Positions 7,211 to 11,721 of a stretch of 11,721 nucleotides of DNA are shown here, in pieces; the first letter of the stretch is position 1, and each line of letters begins with the position of its first letter. The stretch comes from Anaerolineae bacterium (GTDB lineage: Bacteria > Chloroflexota > Anaerolineae > JAFGEY01). Below the pieces are notes generated by a model, which was not told the origin of the DNA, ran no database searches, and saw only the letters and a list, made by a program, of their open reading frames with translations. The stretch spans positions 1 to 11,721 of the forward strand of contig JAFGIE010000176.1 in NCBI GenBank assembly GCA_016929775.1, in the 5' to 3' direction. A program made the translations under genes and the position numbers.

Positions 7211-7684
7211 CTAGATGAAGAGCTGGATCTTGGACTCGGCAGCCTCTTTGATCATCTTGGCTACCCCGGCTACGCCCTCCACCTCGTCGATCAGGTCGCC
7301 GCGCTCGATTTCCATGACGTCCATGCTGGTGGTGCAGGCGAGCATGTGGACGCCCAGATCGCCGGCGAGGGCGCGTAGCTCCTCCAGGCTGGGGACGCCC
7401 TTGTCGGACATCATCTTGGCGAACATTCGGCGCCCAATCCCGCAAAAGTTGAACTTGGAGGGCGGGAGGCGACCGATGCCACCGCGGTTGAGCAGGCCAA
7501 CCATCTTGCCCATCAGGCTCTTGCCCGTGCGGCGCTCCTTGCGGATCGCGTTCAGCCCCCAGAAAGTGAAAAAGAGGGTCGTGTCCATGCCGGCTGCTGC
7601 GGCGCCGGTGGCGATCGCGAGCGCGGCAAAGACGCTGTCCATATCCCCGTGGAGCACGACGATCGTTGCCTTGTCTTCTGCCAT
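7211..7684 (-). CDS. dsrE2: DsrE2-like protein (DsrE/F/DrsH-like family)
   Basis: A 157-residue member of the larger DsrE-type family often found beside TusA; in sulfur oxidisers such proteins are thought to act in sulfane-sulfur trafficking. The start (ATIVVLHGDMDSVFAAL) and the LFFTFWGLNAIRK stretch at 37-49 are characteristic. Cysteines C81 (in FNFCGIG) and C117 (in MLACTTSMDVM) are candidates for persulfide carriage, the second being the usual conserved position. The ATG at 7684 matches the family start, although the AGGAG is rather far (11 bases). It is the last gene of the operon, 14 bp after tusA. There is no signal peptide, and the alanine-rich segment at 18-32 is only mildly hydrophobic. 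Confidence 0.88.
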   Translation of the reverse strand: MAEDKATIVVLHGDMDSVFAALAIATGAAAAGMDTTLFFTFWGLNAIRKERRTGKSLMGKMVGLLNRGGIGRLPPSKFNFCGIGRRMFAKMMSDKGVPSLEELRALAGDLGVHMLACTTSMDVMEIERGDLIDEVEGVAGVAKMIKEAAESKIQLFI

Positions 7685-7698
7685 AGTGGTCGAGTCTC

Positions 7699-7935
7699 CT
7701 ACCCTGCCTTGCGAATAAAGTAGCGGAAGTAGCCGTCGGCCTCTTCCTCGCCCAGGAACTCGTTGCCCGTTTGCGCGCACCAGGCGGGGACGTCGGCGTG
7801 TGCGCCTTCGTCATCTGCCTGGACTTCGAGGACCTGTCCTGCTGCCATCTTGCGCATGTTGCGCGCCATGTAGGCGATCGGCATGGGGCACATCTGCCCG
7901 ATCGAATCCTGTACCACGTCTGCCACGATATCCAT
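7699..7935 (-). CDS. tusA: TusA-family sulfurtransferase
   Basis: A 78-residue single-domain sulfur carrier. The hallmark C16-P-M-P motif carries the persulfide. The second half has the usual pattern ending in GYFRYFIRK, preceded by AWCAQTGNEFLG with a second cysteine, C53, common in TusA proteins encoded in dsr or hdr-type loci. The ATG at 7935 follows AAAGGAG. Placement between dsrH and dsrE2 argues for a role in passing sulfane sulfur within this relay rather than only in tRNA 2-thiouridine synthesis. The final donor and acceptor are not encoded in the window. Confidence 0.94.
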   Translation of the reverse strand: MDIVADVVQDSIGQMCPMPIAYMARNMRKMAAGQVLEVQADDEGAHADVPAWCAQTGNEFLGEEEADGYFRYFIRKAG

Positions 7936-7956
7936 GCTGGGTTCTCCTTTGCTGTG

Positions 7957-8250
7957 CTATATCCAGGGAGCGACGTCGTGCTGCTCCACCAGTTCGACAA
8001 AACCATCGTACCCGATCACGGTGATCCCGTCGATGACGTTGACGAGCCCGCGCGCTTCCAGGTCTGCGTCGAGGGCATACACGGGGCGTACGGCAAGGGC
8101 TTGCTGCACGAGCGGCGCGCTGGCAGCCCCCGGCACCGCGGCATAGACGCCGTCCTCGTAGAGCAGGACCGGCGCTCCGGGGGGCGCGATCCGAAGGACG
8201 GAAGACAGGCTGTTGGTGCTCAGCGGTGACTTGTTGACAGTGTACAGCAT
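7957..8250 (-). CDS. dsrH: DsrH/TusB-family sulfur relay subunit
   Basis: A 97-residue protein that opens with the family signature MLYTVNKSPLSTNSL, continues with VLLYEDGVYAAV and ends near ITVIGYDGFVELVEQH. It is one of the three subunits of the DsrEFH (TusBCD) hexamer. It contains no cysteine: the position of the conserved DsrH cysteine of sulfur oxidisers (about residue 20) is V18 here, so it is probably structural, like E. coli TusB. The start follows GAGGAG. It sits 11 bp after dsrF and 21 bp before tusA. Confidence 0.9.
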   Translation of the reverse strand: MLYTVNKSPLSTNSLSSVLRIAPPGAPVLLYEDGVYAAVPGAASAPLVQQALAVRPVYALDADLEARGLVNVIDGITVIGYDGFVELVEQHDVAPWI

Positions 8251-8261
8251 CTCTCGCTCCT

Positions 8262-8618
8262 CTAGAAGGGCAGCACTTTACCTGCTGATTCGAGGATCGC
8301 GGCGACCTGCTCGCCGTCGATGACCTCGACGTCCATCACCAGGTCGTCGGTCGTCAAGCCACGCTCTGCCAGCGATGCGTCGTGGACGTAAAAGCGGTTC
8401 ACGTCGAATTCGGTCAACATGGGGAAGCCGTCGCCAAGGGGCTTCATGTCGAGCTTGTCGGGCGCCTGCCCGGCGACCAGGGCATAGACCCCATCGTCGA
8501 CAAAGACGACGCTGATGTCCAGTTCAAAGACGGCGATGCCCATCAACGTCCGGAACCCTTCCGCCGTGTACACGCTGCCATAGGGCGCTTTGCGCATCAA
8601 GACCGCTGCTTTGCTCAT
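8262..8618 (-). CDS. dsrF: DsrF/TusC-family sulfur relay subunit
   Basis: A 118-residue subunit of the DsrEFH/TusBCD complex. The family pattern is clear: RKAPYGSVYTAEGFRTLMGIAVF, then VVFVDDGVYALV, and near the end FYVHDASLAERGL. It has no cysteine, consistent with a structural role around the DsrE active subunit. The ATG at 8618 is preceded by GGAGGAAGAG; the open frame upstream overlaps dsrE and is not homologous. Gene order dsrE-dsrF-dsrH is the same as in classical dsr and tusDCB operons. Confidence 0.9.
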   Translation of the reverse strand: MSKAAVLMRKAPYGSVYTAEGFRTLMGIAVFELDISVVFVDDGVYALVAGQAPDKLDMKPLGDGFPMLTEFDVNRFYVHDASLAERGLTTDDLVMDVEVIDGEQVAAILESAGKVLPF

Positions 8619-8650
8619 CTCTTCCTCCACTCGTCTGTCTGGCGCGCCGG

Positions 8651-9004
8651 CTAGTCGCCAAAGGTCACGAATCGGTCCACGGTACCGAGGTACTCGGCCA
8701 ATGCGCCCAACCCCGAGAGACGCGTGTGCGCCGACTTGATGTTGGGCCGCAGGCCACGGAACTTGGCGCACGCCGTGCACGCCACCACAGGGATGCCGCT
8801 CTCGGCGAGCTGGTCGTACTGCGCCGAGAGATTGCGCTCTCCGGGCGGGCTGATGAACTGATTGACGTTGTTGACGCCATCCATGTAGAGAAAGACGCCG
8901 GCGATCTCGTGACCGCGCGCCAGTGCAGCCTGGATAAAGTGATACGCCGAGTCCGCTGCCTGATGCTGATAGGGCCCCTCAAGGACCATGACGCCAAACT
9001 TCAT
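8651..9004 (-). CDS. dsrE: DsrE/TusD-family sulfur carrier subunit
   Basis: A 117-residue subunit expected to hold the persulfide in the DsrEFH complex. It has the N-terminal strand MKFGVMVLEGPY, the VFLYMDGVNNVNQF segment and the active-site region ACTACAKFRGL. C76 aligns with the catalytic cysteine of TusD (same eight-residue distance to the RG pair), and C79 is a second nearby cysteine. The start at 9004 follows AGGAGG. It lies 29 bp after the NifX-like gene and 32 bp before dsrF. With TusA and DsrE2 in the same transcript, it probably accepts sulfur from, or gives it to, TusA C16. Confidence 0.92.
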   Translation of the reverse strand: MKFGVMVLEGPYQHQAADSAYHFIQAALARGHEIAGVFLYMDGVNNVNQFISPPGERNLSAQYDQLAESGIPVVACTACAKFRGLRPNIKSAHTRLSGLGALAEYLGTVDRFVTFGD

Positions 9005-9033
9005 GTCGTGTGCCTCCTGGTTCTGGTTCTGGC

Positions 9034-9729
9034 TCAGAGGTAGGGAGGGCTTTCCAGCTCTCCCCGTTGATAGGCCTCAACCGCTTGGCGGACGGTCATC
9101 GCCGGATCGGCGAGGGCAACCGCGATCGCCAGGGCGCGCAGTGCGACGCAGCACGCCGGTCGCACCTGTGGGGTGATCACGACGGTGGCTCCGCTGCGCG
9201 CGGCGGCGCGCACCGCGTTGACGCTGGTCCGCTCCGGGGTCGCGCCCGGCTCTACTCGGACCACGCTATGCTCCATGGTCTGTGGGTCGACGAGTACGAA
9301 CGACGTACATGGCTCGCCGTACTCGGCGAGCGTAGCATCGAGGTCAGCGCCGTGAGAGGCGACGGCGATCTGGCTCGGAGGCGGTTCGTAGGCCATGAGC
9401 GCCTGGGCGCCCTGTCCGGCGTAGCGGTCGATCGCTTCGCGCACGGTCATGCGCGGCAGGTCCTCGATCACGTCGATGCCCAAGCTCAACATCGCCTGGC
9501 GGCAGATGTCCTTTACGCGCCCGGTGAGCACGACCTGGACGTTCTGGTTGGCGAGGGCGCGTATCGCGTACAGGCTCACGTGTTCCGGGTCGCGCTCTTC
9601 TGCGGGCACCGAGATGACGAGCGTGTCTCCGCTCTCTGTATCGACGACGATGAACTGCGGGCAGACTCCGAAAGGTGCGCCGGTCCAAGCATCCAGGGAG
9701 GTGCCCAGTGACGAGACTGCGATCTTCAT
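9034..9729 (-). CDS. Tandem NifX/NafY-like (dinitrogenase Fe-Mo cofactor biosynthesis) protein
   Basis: A 231-residue protein with two copies of the NifX/NifB-C-terminal fold. The first runs about 1-115 (KIAVSSLGTSLDA, CPQFIVVDTESGDT, VQVVLTGRVKDICRQAL-like helix, MTVREAIDRY). The second runs about 120-225 (QIAVASHGADLDA, FVLVDPQTMEHSVV, TVVITPQVRPACCVAL, MTVRQAVEAYQRG). Single-domain members bind nitrogenase cofactor precursors or Fe-S species, and most non-nif members have no known job. Cysteines C23 and C76 in copy one and a CC pair in copy two could bind metal or sulfur. The ATG at 9729 follows GGAGGAAGG, 17 bp after the ArsR gene. No nif genes are near, so a role in Fe-S or sulfane-sulfur handling with the DsrE/TusA proteins is more likely. 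Confidence 0.87.
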   Translation of the reverse strand: MKIAVSSLGTSLDAWTGAPFGVCPQFIVVDTESGDTLVISVPAEERDPEHVSLYAIRALANQNVQVVLTGRVKDICRQAMLSLGIDVIEDLPRMTVREAIDRYAGQGAQALMAYEPPPSQIAVASHGADLDATLAEYGEPCTSFVLVDPQTMEHSVVRVEPGATPERTSVNAVRAAARSGATVVITPQVRPACCVALRALAIAVALADPAMTVRQAVEAYQRGELESPPYL

Positions 9730-9746
9730 ACCTTCCTCCACGGAGA

Positions 9747-10085
9747 CTAGTGCGTCGACTGCACGGCGTCGGCGTTGGTGGCGACCTGCGCCGCCAGGAC
9801 TTTGCGCATGATATCGAGCGCGTCGATGATGCGGCGGTCGGTCAGGGTGTAGTAGACGCACGCGCCCTTGCGTTCGGCCTGCACCAAATCGCGCTCGCGG
9901 AGGATGCCGAGGTGACGGGAGACGGTGGATTGGGGGAGGTCGAGCGCGTCCACGAGTTCTCCGACACACTGGGGCCCTTCCGTCAACAGGTAGAGGATCA
10001 GTACACGCTTTGGGTCAGCCAGGGCCTGACACACGCGGCTGTGCAGCAGATCGACTTCTAGTTCCAGTTGCGGGTCAATCGCCAT
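9747..10085 (-). CDS. ArsR-family winged-helix repressor, probable persulfide or redox sensor
   Basis: A 112-residue ArsR/SmtB-type protein. ALADPKRVLILYLL (21-34) starts the DNA-binding domain, the recognition helix is LPQSTVSRHLGILRERDLV (50-68), and the wing is KGACVYYTLTD (73-83). Cysteines are C19, C40 (just before VGEL) and C76 (in the wing). A cysteine just before VGEL also occurs in SqrR/BigR/YgaV persulfide sensors, but their second cysteine in the C-terminal helix is absent here. The metal motif of ArsR (CVC) is also absent. It is first in a seven-gene sulfur-relay operon, with a palindromic operator next to its own promoter, so autoregulated repression of the operon is likely. The effector (persulfide, metal or other) is inferred, not shown. 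Confidence 0.9.
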   Translation of the reverse strand: MAIDPQLELEVDLLHSRVCQALADPKRVLILYLLTEGPQCVGELVDALDLPQSTVSRHLGILRERDLVQAERKGACVYYTLTDRRIIDALDIMRKVLAAQVATNADAVQSTH

Positions 10086-10102
10086 GCGTGTCCCCTATTC
10101 CG

Positions 10103-10124
10103 CATATTCGCATATCCGAATATG
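10103..10124. promoter_or_regulatory. ArsR-type operator (contains ATTC-N8-GAAT)
   Basis: Perfect 8-bp arms CATATTCG (10103-10110) and CGAATATG (10117-10124) are separated by 6 bases. The core matches ATTC-N8-GAAT, the motif I recall for SqrR/BigR-type repressors. It lies just downstream of the -10 box, covering the expected transcription start (about 10124), 18 bp before the ArsR start codon. A bound dimer would block the promoter. Confidence 0.8.
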
Positions 10125-10130
10125 GAGATG

Positions 10131-10159
10131 AGTATAGCATAGAGTGTGCCGGGACGCAA
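10131..10159 (-). promoter_or_regulatory. Promoter of the arsR/sulfur-relay operon
   Basis: Minus strand TATACT (10131-10136, five of six consensus) with TTGCGT (10154-10159) 17 bp upstream. The -35 is weak (TTG only). The predicted start falls on the operator palindrome, consistent with a repressible promoter. Confidence 0.6.
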
Positions 10160-10172
10160 ATCGAGCCATGAT

Positions 10173-10206
10173 GCGAGGGCGTGACGCGCGTGCGTCACGC
10201 CCTCGC
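10173..10206 (-). terminator. 15-bp perfect hairpin after the isomerase gene
   Basis: GCGAGGGCGTGACGC (10173-10187) pairs perfectly with 10192-10206 around a GCGT tetraloop. It begins 22 bp past the stop of the isomerase-family gene and ends about 14 bp before the -35 of the next operon, so it separates the two transcripts. No U-tract follows. Confidence 0.7.
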
Positions 10207-10228
10207 GCGTGGGGTCAGACCGCGGGCG

Positions 10229-11638
<1,410 letters not shown>

Positions 11639-11721
11639 ATCTGCCTCCTTTGCGCTGCGGTTGTTCGAACGGGTGCGGAGTGGTTGCCTGTCGCCGGGCT
11701 CGGCCCGCGGCGATCGTGCCG

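Overview
The window is GC-rich, densely packed bacterial chromosome. It carries fourteen clear protein genes plus one divergently transcribed pair, with no rRNA, tRNA, CRISPR array or insertion sequence. The gene mix fits an anaerobic or facultative high-GC lineage, and Chloroflexota (Anaerolineae-like) is my best guess: complex-I type NuoE/NuoF, single-domain receivers, a DsrE/TusA sulfur relay, a fucose-isomerase-type protein and an RsmD with an APPQY motif. That placement is an inference from gene content, not a phylogenetic result. Promoters are recognisable sigma-70 type (TTGACG-N17-TATAAT and similar), Shine-Dalgarno sites are strong, and genes overlap or sit closely in operons.

Region A (1-4127, minus strand) is the most unusual part. 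A near-consensus promoter at 4099-4127 drives six tightly spaced genes: an Lrp/AsnC regulator fused to a receiver domain, two stand-alone receiver proteins, NuoE, NuoF, and a third stand-alone receiver. Strong hairpins at 156-186 and 81-123 follow. There is no histidine kinase, no NuoG and no hydrogenase in view. All four receivers are paralogues with an altered phosphorylation loop (MMS/MMG in place of MMP); three of the four also share an FPTDEYV motif before the conserved lysine. The likely theme is coupling of an NADH-oxidising FMN/Fe-S module to phosphorelay or redox signalling.

Region B (4179-7060) holds rsmD on the minus strand and, divergently, a 3-hydroxyacyl-CoA dehydrogenase with two C-terminal domains followed by an enoyl-CoA hydratase. 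The last two are the halves of a FadB/FadJ-type beta-oxidation enzyme on separate genes. The divergent promoters share an overlapping -35 region near 4870-4876.

Region C (7107-10206, minus strand) is a seven-gene operon: an ArsR-family repressor, a tandem NifX/NafY-like protein, DsrE, DsrF, DsrH, TusA and a DsrE2-like protein. Its promoter carries a palindrome containing ATTC-N8-GAAT, the motif I recall for persulfide-sensing SqrR/BigR-type repressors. Together this suggests a reactive-sulfur-responsive sulfur-relay operon.

Region D (10229-11638, minus strand) is a single L-fucose/L-arabinose isomerase-family gene ending in a 15-bp perfect hairpin at 10173-10206. Bases 11639-11721 contain only its Shine-Dalgarno and upstream sequence, with no promoter I can recognise. 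No gene-free stretch exceeds 300 bases; the longest are 4734-5006 (divergent promoters) and 1-211 (hairpins only).
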